From positions 1 through 47,218 of the forward strand of contig JAMCQI010000018.1 in assembly GCA_023381515.1 (NCBI GenBank): DNA of 47,218 nt. Direction: 5' to 3'. The stretch's first letter is position 1, and the number at the start of each line of letters is the position of its first letter. The notes below the pieces were generated by a model. It was given only the letters and a program-made list of their open reading frames with translations. It was not told the DNA's origin and made no database searches. Shown in pieces: positions 24,422 through 32,932 of the stretch. The DNA is from Chloroflexota bacterium (GTDB taxonomy: Bacteria; Chloroflexota; Anaerolineae; UBA4142). Position numbers and translations under genes: made by a program.

Positions 24422-25640
24422 TGCTATCCAGATCCGTCAGCATCCGCTTGACGATGCCCCATCGATAGTGGAGCGGTTGCGCCAGGGGATGACCTTCGTT
24501 TTCCCATTCTGCCCGCCGTTGCCTCCCGATGGGGGTAGGCGCCAGACGCGCACGATTGCCCTTTCGCTTCCTTTCGGCAGCCGAATAGAAGGGCAGAAGA
24601 ACCATCGGATCGCGTGCATCTTCCAACCAGCGCTGAGTCTCTTTTAGGACTGCGGTGAAAAAACCCGGCAATCCCGGGGCGTCCTTACCGAGGCAAGACA
24701 TGTCCAATTCGAGGGCTCTTTGTCGATGCTCATCGATCACGGACTGCAAATTGTTGCGATGGCAAGAAGACGTGTTCAGGCCGTCGCGGCGATCGCGCAT
24801 TTCCTCTACCAGATATGCGTAGACGCCGCGGCCCACCGCAGCCAGCGACGCGGTGCGACGCGCACGCTCAAGGGCGACGCGGTCTTGCTGATCGGCGACG
24901 GCCAAGACTTGTTTATTCCACGGGAACGTGGCCGAAACTTTCTCCGGATCCGTAGCCAGGCGAGCCAGTAGAGATGGTTCGCCATCTGCTCTCCGGGTAG
25001 TCAGTAATTGCCGTCGAAGAAAGGCCTTTTCACACTCACGCAACTGAAACGTAATTGGGTCCGAGGGAGTACTCCAAGCCTCCGGGGGCGTCGGCAAGTT
25101 GGCGAATACAATGTGGGCCTCATCGAAAGGTACACCGTCATCGTCGCGAAGGCGCGGCCCGTGCGTCTCCGTCGCCAGGATACGATGCGCGGCACTGCGC
25201 GAAGGCAAGCTGCCATCGTGAAGCGGCCGAAGGAGTCCCCATGCCGCGAGAGCCGACCAGTAAACTAGGGTCGCCGGCTGAGAACTCGGCCGCCTCTGGC
25301 CGTACACCCTCTTGCCAATGACCCCGTCCGTCTCTTTGGAGTTGAGTAGGCGGCCAGTCAGCCGGACCTCCTCGTCGAGGATCAGCTTCTCTATGGAATT
25401 GCGATTCCGCTTTTGCCGATCAAAGCCGGCAACTCGCAAGTAAATCCACGGAACGAACAGCGCGTATCGAAGACGAGTCTGTTGCACCGAGGTGCCGGGG
25501 AAGAAACGATCCGCATAGGCTTGATGTAGGTATAGAAATCCGATCTCGTCTCGAACACCCTGAATCTCCTCTCGTAAGCGAGCCTCCGCGCGTCGAATCG
25601 CCTCGGGCGAAAGCAGCGTCCATCCAAATGCCGGTTCCAT
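24408..25640 (-). CDS. DUF6361-like protein
   Basis: This 410-residue protein matches my recollection of DUF6361. It starts with FGWTLLSPEAIRRAEARL, then DEIGFLYLHQAYADRFFPGTSVQQTRLRYALFVPWIYLR, an EVRLTGRLLNSKETDGVIGKRV segment, and VYWSALAAWGLL. The function of the family is not established. It is cytosolic, mostly helical, and has no recognised catalytic motif. It begins 26 bases after the degenerate PLD-like gene and overlaps the PLD nuclease gene by 14 bases. The repeated neighbourhood DUF6361, PLD nuclease and helicase suggests one functional module, with DUF6361 as a possible target-recognition or regulatory subunit. That role is inference. Confidence 0.68.
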   Translation of the reverse strand: MEPAFGWTLLSPEAIRRAEARLREEIQGVRDEIGFLYLHQAYADRFFPGTSVQQTRLRYALFVPWIYLRVAGFDRQKRNRNSIEKLILDEEVRLTGRLLNSKETDGVIGKRVYGQRRPSSQPATLVYWSALAAWGLLRPLHDGSLPSRSAAHRILATETHGPRLRDDDGVPFDEAHIVFANLPTPPEAWSTPSDPITFQLRECEKAFLRRQLLTTRRADGEPSLLARLATDPEKVSATFPWNKQVLAVADQQDRVALERARRTASLAAVGRGVYAYLVEEMRDRRDGLNTSSCHRNNLQSVIDEHRQRALELDMSCLGKDAPGLPGFFTAVLKETQRWLEDARDPMVLLPFYSAAERKRKGNRARLAPTPIGRQRRAEWENEGHPLAQPLHYRWGIVKRMLTDLDSNGRG

Positions 25641-25666
25641 GCGCCTTTCGAAAGTCCTTGGCTAAA

Positions 25667-26884
25667 CTAAACCCGCGCTCGGGCTGCCTGGTACTCCTCG
25701 TACATCTCGGCAAGGAAGAGGTTGGCCTTCTCGGCCGCCTTCGCGAAGTCAGGGTCGCGCAGCATCTCGACCGTGATGTCCTTGTAGATCAGGCGGATCT
25801 CGATCTTGCCGAGGTAGGAGTCGGCGTTGCGGTACGCCGCTTTCAGCTCCTGCTCCAGCCGACGCCGGATCAGGTCCTCGGAAGGGTTGTTGCCGAGCGT
25901 CGCCCTCCAGCGCGGCGGCTGCTTGAGCTTGACGGCCGGCAGCAGTCTTGCGATCACCTCAGCGCAGTTCCTGTTGATCGCCGCATTCAGCTTCTCTTTG
26001 GCGGCCTCCTGGAATTTCTTCACTTCCTCCCGCAATTCATCAACAGCCTTGTCGAAGTCCGTACGATTGCTCTGCTGGATGATCTTGCCGTAGTTGGCGA
26101 TCGGCACCAGGAAATCTTTGTCTATCTTGTCCCGCCGCGCGAGTAGCGCCTCACCGGAGATCTCGTCGCCTTTCGCAACCAACTGGAAACTGGCACGCAG
26201 CAACTCCTCGGCGCCGGCGTCAGATGCTAGTCCCAGTAGGTCCGGCGGCACCGGGACGCGCTTTCGGGACAGCGCCGCCTGCTGCAAGCTGAATTCGGCA
26301 AACTGAAACTTCGTGGAAAGGACCCGGACCTGCCGTGCCAGGTCGAACGGCTGGGCGGGACTCTTCTTCAAGTCCGCCGTTACGTTCTGCACCACCGTCT
26401 CCGTTAGTGGCCGCGGAGCCAACCCCTTAGGAGCCAGGATCTGCTCGTGGAGGCGCTCGCCCTGGCTAGGCGAGAGCACGATCTCGGCGACGGCTGGCTT
26501 CGATTCCTCTACTAACCGAGGCGTCGGCGCGAAGATGATCCGTTCCCCGTCGATCTCCAGTACGCAGAGCCGCACGCCGGTTTGACGGTGGATCTGGACG
26601 TTCATGCGCGATGCTGCATCCGTCAGCAATCTGAGCGACTCACCGTCACAGAATCCGAGGCGGCACAGGTCCGCATCAGCGTCCAGCACAACCTCAACAG
26701 CGGAGAGGCCTAGCGCGGACCAGCGTTCCGCAAGAACCTTGGCGGCCGCAACTGTCAATCCGGGCCCGACAAACCGGATGCACTCTTGGGCTCGCCGGAG
26801 CAAGTCGACGACGTGTTCGTCGGGGAGATAGCCGAGGTGGATCGTCGGCGGAAGTAAAGCGTTGTCGCTGTTCATAGTCGTCAC
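25667..26884 (-). CDS. Protein with degenerate PLD-like N-domain and helical C-domain
   Basis: This 405-residue protein starts with a domain that has the strand-helix order of PLD-like proteins (IHLGYLPDEHVVDLLRRAQECIRFVGPGL, then a VRLCVLEIDGERIIFAP strand pair). At the expected H-x-K-x4-D position the sequence reads VLEIDGE, so the catalytic residues are missing. The second half (about 190-405) is long charged helices, with KAVDELREEVKKFQEAAKEKL suggesting a coiled coil, and ends with EIRLIYKDITVEMLRDP. GTG 26884 overlaps the upstream stop by 4 bases, and an ATG 9 bases further in is an alternative start. It may be a non-catalytic recognition subunit for the module. Family not firmly identified. 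Confidence 0.6.
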   Translation of the reverse strand: MTTMNSDNALLPPTIHLGYLPDEHVVDLLRRAQECIRFVGPGLTVAAAKVLAERWSALGLSAVEVVLDADADLCRLGFCDGESLRLLTDAASRMNVQIHRQTGVRLCVLEIDGERIIFAPTPRLVEESKPAVAEIVLSPSQGERLHEQILAPKGLAPRPLTETVVQNVTADLKKSPAQPFDLARQVRVLSTKFQFAEFSLQQAALSRKRVPVPPDLLGLASDAGAEELLRASFQLVAKGDEISGEALLARRDKIDKDFLVPIANYGKIIQQSNRTDFDKAVDELREEVKKFQEAAKEKLNAAINRNCAEVIARLLPAVKLKQPPRWRATLGNNPSEDLIRRRLEQELKAAYRNADSYLGKIEIRLIYKDITVEMLRDPDFAKAAEKANLFLAEMYEEYQAARARV

Positions 26885-29742
26885 GCTAATATGGCCCGGA
26901 ATCCAAAGTGCCCGCGTGCAATGAGTTCCTCCGCCAACCGCCGCGCACTGAGGGCCGCGTCCGGATTATTGCTTCTTAGGGCCGTGCGCAACAGCTCCAT
27001 GGCGTCGTTTTCGACTCCCAACAGTAGCCAGCGCTCGCGGTCTCCCTCGATCATGAGCCGCAGACAGTTGACACTCTCGACGGGATACTGGGCACACCTG
27101 GCGGCGAGCAACTTGACGATGTCCATCTCGCCCTCAGCCTTGCGCGTGAGCCGGAGGACGGCGAGAAGCGTTTCAAGTGACCATCGTTCGTCGAACTTCT
27201 CGGAGACTAACCACCACCCGAAGTTGGCCAACTCGCTCACAAAATTCGCGGCACTCGCAGCCTGTCGGGCCACCGCAAGCCGCCTTTCGATCAATTTCTT
27301 CAGTCGTTCATAGACTTGCGGCGGTGCGGCTTCCTCCCAGTGGGACACGCTTGTGCCGATAAACCACATGGCATGCCCGCGCAACTTGTCCGGAGCGGTC
27401 GCATAGAACGCGTCAAGCAGGCCATCAGCAGATCCGAACTCCAAGGTCCCCAGCCAGTAGTAGACAATCAGGTGCTCCGCCAAACGATCCTCAGGCGTCG
27501 CTGGGTGTCGCATCATCGCGCCAGGCTGCCCGATCTGAGCGACTGCACGCCGGTAGGCCGGAACCAACTCCGGCAGAAGAGTAGGGTGGGGCCGATTGAA
27601 GCTGATGAAGCTCTCCCATGCAGCCGTGAACCGAGCGCGATCCTCAGTCCCCTCCGGCAGAATTCGCCTGATGCTGCTGCGGAACCATTCCCAATCCAGA
27701 CCAGCCAGTGATGTCAGGTTGCGCCCGTACACCGAGCGAAGTGTAAGGGTCGGCTCCCGGTCAACGTCTAGATGTGCGTTGAGTACCTCCCGCACCTCGG
27801 GCATCGACTCGAACGTCATCGGCGACTGCCCCTCAGCCTTGCGTGGTGCGTCAGTGTGGCGGCGCAGCCACCAGGCGTACTCGACGACGGCGTCTAGCGC
27901 CCGCCCTCTTGTGGAATTGATAGAAAGGAACGAAGGGTCGAACTTATCGGCCCCTTCATCTTCCAGACCGGGATTGGGATCCTCCGTCAGCAGCTGGAGA
28001 ACCAGCCAAACCAGAGCTCGATGCAGCAAGGGAAGCCGTTCAGAAGTCTCCGTTTCGGAATCAGATTTTTCAAACCCTGCGGAGAGAAGGTCGACGATCG
28101 CAGTTCGAGTCCAGCCCCAATCAGGATCGGCGTCCATGAGGCCACCTTTACGGCCTGGCATCTCGCGTCCCTGATCGACAACCCATTTTGACAATTTCAG
28201 AACCGGTTCCCAGTCCCATGCCTCGCCGCGTTTGAGTGCTGCCGTGAGACCCGCAAGCAGACACCGAATATAGGTAGGATCCAGTCCCTGCATCTGTTCA
28301 GCTGCGGCCGCGAACTCGGCAGGCCGCTGCGAAACAGCACCAGTCAGCGCACCTCCTAATCCCTCCGCCGTAGGCCCGAAGATGTCGTGCCCGGGTTCCC
28401 AGGTTCTAAGGAAGTCGAAGACCTCCTCGACCGACATCACTGTCAAGTCTTCCGCAGAACGCGGGGATTGAGCGCTGATCGCCCCGAACTTTGGGTAGGA
28501 CACGCGCTCAGGAGGATTCGGGGCTCCAAGCCGCGTCTTGAGGTCTTCGTAGGTGCGCTCGTACGGTTCCGGAAGCTGGCCCTCAAGGATGGAAAACTGG
28601 TCGAGACGCGTCCGATCGATGAAGTCGCGGACCCTCTCATCCGTGGCCGCGTCACCCAGCCACGCTCGCACCGATTCTTTGGACGGCCCGACCTCAATCC
28701 AAGACAGGACCCGTTGTTGCGTGTCCGTGGTTAGCCGCGAGAACGACGCCTTTAGGAGTAAAACTGCTTCATGGCGGCGGCTTCCGCGGATTACTCCCGG
28801 ATCCTGGAAGATTTGCTCCGCGACTGCGTACCCTTCGTCCGGGAAAACGCGAGAGAGGTGCATCGCCAGCCACCGGAACGTAACCCACCTGTGCTCCTCG
28901 AAGATTGCAATTACGGAACCGAACTGTGCCGGCTCGGCGTTGACCAGTTGCTCGGCAGCGTCTCGTGCGGCGCACAGCAGCAAACTCGGAATGTCGTCGT
29001 GGTCCTTTCCATGCTCGATGGCCGGATGCCTGATATAAAGGTAGTCTTCATCTCCTTCCCGCTCTCGCTTCTGAGAAAACTGAATTGCCTGATCCAGAAG
29101 GGCACAAACCAGCCGGACCGCCTCGATACCAGAGCACTTCACAAGCTCAGGGGCGGCTTTGTCGACGATGCGGTTGTAATACCAGTTGCGGAAGTGAGCC
29201 CGTGGTTCCGGCGATAATAGCGACTCTTCACCGGCAGCTTCCGTGAAACGCGGATCGGGCGCGAGTGCAAGTGCCGCAGCGGCCAGTTGAAGCGCGGCCT
29301 GTCCCTCGTTACCTCTCGCGAGGTGAACGATCAGGTCTCCGACTTTCTCCGCCAGGAGGAGCATCACCGAATTGGGAATCGCGGCGCATATCTGGGGGAC
29401 CAGTTTGGCGGACTGATGCGGTGGCACCGCGAGGGCAACGTCCGCGAGGTCGTCGTGGACTCGGCTGTTATCTGTGACGGGGATTGCCAATGCAATCCGA
29501 ACGACTGTCTCCTGCGCTTCGGGGATACGGGCCATCCGGACAAGGTACCGGGATTCGGGCCAAATAGAAAAGCTGATGTACTGGCCATCCCGGACCGGTG
29601 CCGGCGGGTTCTTAAAGAAGCCCCTCTCGGTTAGAGGCTCGAGCCAGGCCGGCGAGTTTAAACTCTCAAAGAAGTACTGATACTGGGCGTACCCCTTCTC
29701 GATCTCAATCAGCGCCTTAGCGACGGTCTCGGGTCTAAGCAT
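26881..29742 (-). CDS. Large alpha-helical repeat protein, unknown function
   Basis: This 953-residue protein is rich in helices and tryptophan and has no membrane segment. It has no Walker A, nuclease or protease motif that I can see. The later part (for example GLDWEWFRSSIRRILPEG, LIVYYWLGTLEFG, RGHAMWFIGTS, LANFGWWLVSEKF) resembles the helical sensor region that follows the NTPase in large STAND-type defence proteins, but the NTPase part is absent here. ATG 29742 is preferred because GGAGGAG lies about 8 bases upstream, and it overlaps the preceding stop by 8 bases. Standing alone it could be a scaffold or sensor subunit, working with the protein encoded just upstream. The STAND-like comparison is a visual impression only. 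Confidence 0.6.
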   Translation of the reverse strand: MLRPETVAKALIEIEKGYAQYQYFFESLNSPAWLEPLTERGFFKNPPAPVRDGQYISFSIWPESRYLVRMARIPEAQETVVRIALAIPVTDNSRVHDDLADVALAVPPHQSAKLVPQICAAIPNSVMLLLAEKVGDLIVHLARGNEGQAALQLAAAALALAPDPRFTEAAGEESLLSPEPRAHFRNWYYNRIVDKAAPELVKCSGIEAVRLVCALLDQAIQFSQKREREGDEDYLYIRHPAIEHGKDHDDIPSLLLCAARDAAEQLVNAEPAQFGSVIAIFEEHRWVTFRWLAMHLSRVFPDEGYAVAEQIFQDPGVIRGSRRHEAVLLLKASFSRLTTDTQQRVLSWIEVGPSKESVRAWLGDAATDERVRDFIDRTRLDQFSILEGQLPEPYERTYEDLKTRLGAPNPPERVSYPKFGAISAQSPRSAEDLTVMSVEEVFDFLRTWEPGHDIFGPTAEGLGGALTGAVSQRPAEFAAAAEQMQGLDPTYIRCLLAGLTAALKRGEAWDWEPVLKLSKWVVDQGREMPGRKGGLMDADPDWGWTRTAIVDLLSAGFEKSDSETETSERLPLLHRALVWLVLQLLTEDPNPGLEDEGADKFDPSFLSINSTRGRALDAVVEYAWWLRRHTDAPRKAEGQSPMTFESMPEVREVLNAHLDVDREPTLTLRSVYGRNLTSLAGLDWEWFRSSIRRILPEGTEDRARFTAAWESFISFNRPHPTLLPELVPAYRRAVAQIGQPGAMMRHPATPEDRLAEHLIVYYWLGTLEFGSADGLLDAFYATAPDKLRGHAMWFIGTSVSHWEEAAPPQVYERLKKLIERRLAVARQAASAANFVSELANFGWWLVSEKFDERWSLETLLAVLRLTRKAEGEMDIVKLLAARCAQYPVESVNCLRLMIEGDRERWLLLGVENDAMELLRTALRSNNPDAALSARRLAEELIARGHFGFRAILA

Positions 29743-30697
29743 TTCCGTTCTCCTCCGCCAACAGCGCATCAATAGCAGAAAAATCCTCTGAAGGCCGGCG
29801 ATATAGGCTGCCTAACAGGACTTCCTCCAGATCGTATACAGCGAGCGTGAATTCCCGGCCGTCCACGCCACCTCCGTGCGCGATGGCCACGAAATAGTCG
29901 TTTAGCTGCAGCCATCGATCTGCGCGTCTTTTCTGTAAAGTTGGTGGCAGGCTTGCGCCATACGGATCGGTGCTCCGAAAGAGCTCTCCCGCCACTTCCC
30001 GCCGCTTTGGCCGGCTCTCAGCCCACCACTTGAAGAACGTTTCCAACGCCACCAAGAGCTTCTGGATGGGGCCGTCGATCTCGCCGCCCCATGAGTTGCC
30101 TTGTCGGCAGTTGCTCTGCTCCGTTGCGCTCCAGAGTGGCTCAAGGGCGTTGACGCGGTCACCCAGCCTACCGGCGGCGGCAAGGATAGGTAAATCCAGG
30201 AATTTCGGTAACCGGCCCATCATCTCTCTCAGAGAATGAGCACCGAGCGCGTGATGCTGCGGGTTGGATTCGTCACCGAGGATCCGGAGGGCTCCCTCGT
30301 ACAGATCGCTTAACTCGGTACTCACCGTTTTTAGTGACCGATGAACGAGCAATTGCCGGTCTGTCAATCGAAAGGCTCGCGCGTCTGCGAGGTGCCCGAG
30401 TATTTGATCGAGTTTGGAGTCGCTCTCATCCAGCTTGTGGTCCACGGAAGCCAGTCGAGCACCGACGACGCCAAGACCGTCCGGACTTTTGCAGAGCTCG
30501 ACGTAGACTTCACTATAGAAATGCGATAGCAGTTCTCGGGCCGCATACGTCGTTCCGGCACCTAGCCCGAACCCGCTCTGACGAATGAACTGTTCGACGT
30601 GTTCGTCTTCAGATCGGGGGCTTCCCCCCGCCTTTATCTCATTCAACTGGCCTGAAAACTCGTCACTGCTGACCCACTGCTCCAAAGTCTCCCTCAA
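29735..30697 (-). CDS. Hypothetical protein, main part of a probably frameshifted gene
   Basis: This 320-residue reading has no known domain. It contains coiled-coil-like stretches (GARLASVDHKLDESDSKL, LHRSLKTVS) and a LYEGALRILGDESNPQHHALGAHSLREMMGRLP segment of the type seen near nucleases and STAND proteins in defence islands. Its first codon at 30697 is a TTG in the middle of good coding sequence. The same frame stays open upstream to 30766 and reads KKAIDSICDRFDSRFGRL, which continues naturally from the short ORF at 30663-30857 in another frame. A single-base frameshift between about 30766 and 30666 would join them into one protein of about 370 residues. The listed start is therefore probably not the real one. 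The stop overlaps the next gene by 8 bases. Confidence 0.5.
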   Translation of the reverse strand: MRETLEQWVSSDEFSGQLNEIKAGGSPRSEDEHVEQFIRQSGFGLGAGTTYAARELLSHFYSEVYVELCKSPDGLGVVGARLASVDHKLDESDSKLDQILGHLADARAFRLTDRQLLVHRSLKTVSTELSDLYEGALRILGDESNPQHHALGAHSLREMMGRLPKFLDLPILAAAGRLGDRVNALEPLWSATEQSNCRQGNSWGGEIDGPIQKLLVALETFFKWWAESRPKRREVAGELFRSTDPYGASLPPTLQKRRADRWLQLNDYFVAIAHGGGVDGREFTLAVYDLEEVLLGSLYRRPSEDFSAIDALLAEENGNA

Positions 30698-30857
30698 CCG
30701 GCCAAACCTCGAATCGAAGCGGTCGCAGATAGAATCGATAGCCTTCTTGGATTGGCCCCTTCGAAATCAAGTCCTGGACCTTCGCCTTCGCTTTCTCCTT
30801 CAGAAAGTCGGTGGCGATCGAGCCGAGCCCGCCGAGAATGGTGAGGGGCTCTGGCAT
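30663..30857 (-). pseudogene. N-terminal fragment of the frameshifted gene
   Basis: ATG 30857 opens a 64-residue reading that starts MPEPLTILGGLGSIATDFLK and continues as a charged helix (EKAKAKVQDLISKG). The reading ends in a stop at 30663. After about residue 37 the neighbouring frame looks like better coding sequence and leads into the 320-residue protein. I read this as the true N-terminus, separated by a +1 shift. A sequencing error, a real mutation or a programmed frameshift cannot be told apart. It lies 86 bases after the Rad50-like ATPase gene. Confidence 0.45.
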
Positions 30858-30943
30858 TAACGGACCTCGCTTTGACAGGCGTGGGCAAGGCGCGGGTCGG
30901 CAGGCGGCGGGTTGAGGCGGGTCCTATTCAGCTGATTGCGCAT

Positions 30944-32932
30944 TCATTGCCCCAAGTCACAGCGAAGTAGGCGGTCGTTGAGCGAAGACCCCGAAAGCTT
31001 CTGGACGAGACAATCGGAAGTCCGAATTTCCGGAGGCGGATCTGAAGTCGTCGTAACAATGTATTGAAATGGCGGCTTCGCAGAGAGGAATTCAAGGGAG
31101 GCGGCGAACCTAAAGAGGCGGTGATAAATTGACTCGCCGAGGTCCGCCTCCCTGGGACTATCGTGAACAAGAAATGCCGGAACTCCGGCCCGCCCCTCGA
31201 CGCTCATGAGCATCGCGGAGATGTCGAAAACGAGCGTCTTCAGCGACTCCATGGCTTGGCCGCCAACCTGGACTCGTGCCTGCAATCCCTGGCCGGTGAG
31301 ATCAATCGACGACTCTACATCGCTGCCGAGGAGGGCGCGGCTGACGAAGACGTACAGATCGTTGAACCTGCGCATAACGTCGGCATGCCGGTCGCGAAGA
31401 GTGGACTGCTGATCCCGAAGTTCCTTTTCGCGATCATCTAGGGCGAGGATGGCCCCTTCGGCCTTCGACAACTTGTCTTGAAGGTCGGCGAATTCGCCTA
31501 CATCATCCTGGAACCTCCGCGCGTCGGATGATTGGCGCCGACAGGCATCGCGGTGTTGCTCTGCCAGGTTCTCCAGATCTGCGACCTGCGCGTCGAGCAC
31601 TTCTTTCCTCGCGCGAAGCGTGGAAAGACGGACCCTCGCGTTTTTCGCCTCGGTCGAGTAGTGATCGAGGGCGGTCTTGCAACCGTCGATGCGGGATGCG
31701 AGCTCCGCCTTTTCATCGGCCACGCTTTGGGAATCGCGCCGTTTTGTTGACAGTGCGCATCCCTCAGCAAGGGCCAAATCGATCGGCACGAAGCAGACTG
31801 GGCAGATGTCGCCATGCGTTTCTCGGAGCTCCTTCACCTTCAAATCCGTCCGCTCGCCTTGCAGACCTTGCATCTGCTGCTTAGTGAGTTCCACCTTTGC
31901 GTCCAATTTCTTAGCCTGCTCGTCGAGAACGGCGCTTTCCTGAAGCACCCTATCCCGCTCGGTCCGGACTTCGCGGATTTTCGCGGCAAACGGCCGGGAC
32001 GACTCCTTCTCCAGGCACTCCCGGAACTGCGCCTCGGCAAGCGACTGAAGGGCGGCCAAGTCGAGCGGTCCACCGACCGCGCCATCCTGAGCCATCTGGA
32101 CGCGACGCAGCAACTCGGCACGCAGTTCCTCGATCCGCCGCCGTAAGTAGGCGAGATCACGGTCTGCGTTCTGCCGCTTTGACGGAATGCGCTGGCGGTC
32201 GTTCTTTATGCGAATCTCGTCGTCGTCCAAGATGCCCAATAAGGCACGTACGCCAGCCAGGAGTTGATCCTTGGAGAGAGACGAAACCGGCGATCCGGAC
32301 TCCGATCTCGTATGCCGCCAATCGAGGATGTGGTCAAAGCGATTCTCCTGGTCCCTCGCCAGCCACGCGAGAGCGAAGAGCCACGCGGAGTCTTCGCGAA
32401 GTTCCGGAACAATGCCGTCCAGTGTGGGCGGGCAAACCACGCTGCTGAGGGCCTCGAGTAAAGGCCCGATCCCCGTCGCAGCTTCCTTTGATTCCGCCAA
32501 ATCTTCCAGGCGGCCCTCTCGCCGGACAATGTGACGGCGCGTCTGCCCGATGGGGCGGACCACTGCCCAGGCTGTTCCGCCGATAAGGATCTCCGCACCG
32601 ACTAACCCGTTTGGAAACTTCGCGGCGATCGTCCTTCGCTGGTCCTCGCTCGCAAACGTGGCTTCTCCCAGGCAGTATCGCAACAGGCGGCAAAAAAGCG
32701 TCTTGCCGGCGCCATGGCCGCTGTCGGCATTCTGTCCGACGTTGGCGGCGCCAGATCCAGGGTCGGGTGACCAGATCACATTCAGTCCCCGCCGAAAGGA
32801 AATATCTCGGATCGGTTCACCTGGCTGAGCCCACAGCACAACTCGTCGAACCCATAGACGGGGTTCGTGTCGAGAGTCATGAACTGAGATCGTCAGTTCG
32901 GGCTTAAGAAACAGCTCTTCTTGCCGTGCCAT
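30944..32932 (-). CDS. Rad50/SMC-like ATPase with CxxC hook
   Basis: This 662-residue ABC-type ATPase shows a head-coil-hook-coil-head plan. Walker A is GHGAGKTLFCRLL (from residue 72). Two long charged coiled-coil arms flank a CPVC motif at about 377-380 with further cysteine at the C-terminal side of the turn (AEGC), like a zinc hook or turn. Near the C-terminus, GVPAFLVHDSPREADLGES (about 582-600) fits the Walker B region. Such proteins bind or compact DNA or sense DNA ends and often drive a nuclease. The ATG at 32932 overlaps the methylase gene end by 29 bases and is preferred over a longer in-frame reading. In this operon it may be the DNA-scanning motor of the methylase-helicase half. 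Confidence 0.75.
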   Translation of the reverse strand: MARQEELFLKPELTISVHDSRHEPRLWVRRVVLWAQPGEPIRDISFRRGLNVIWSPDPGSGAANVGQNADSGHGAGKTLFCRLLRYCLGEATFASEDQRRTIAAKFPNGLVGAEILIGGTAWAVVRPIGQTRRHIVRREGRLEDLAESKEAATGIGPLLEALSSVVCPPTLDGIVPELREDSAWLFALAWLARDQENRFDHILDWRHTRSESGSPVSSLSKDQLLAGVRALLGILDDDEIRIKNDRQRIPSKRQNADRDLAYLRRRIEELRAELLRRVQMAQDGAVGGPLDLAALQSLAEAQFRECLEKESSRPFAAKIREVRTERDRVLQESAVLDEQAKKLDAKVELTKQQMQGLQGERTDLKVKELRETHGDICPVCFVPIDLALAEGCALSTKRRDSQSVADEKAELASRIDGCKTALDHYSTEAKNARVRLSTLRARKEVLDAQVADLENLAEQHRDACRRQSSDARRFQDDVGEFADLQDKLSKAEGAILALDDREKELRDQQSTLRDRHADVMRRFNDLYVFVSRALLGSDVESSIDLTGQGLQARVQVGGQAMESLKTLVFDISAMLMSVEGRAGVPAFLVHDSPREADLGESIYHRLFRFAASLEFLSAKPPFQYIVTTTSDPPPEIRTSDCLVQKLSGSSLNDRLLRCDLGQ

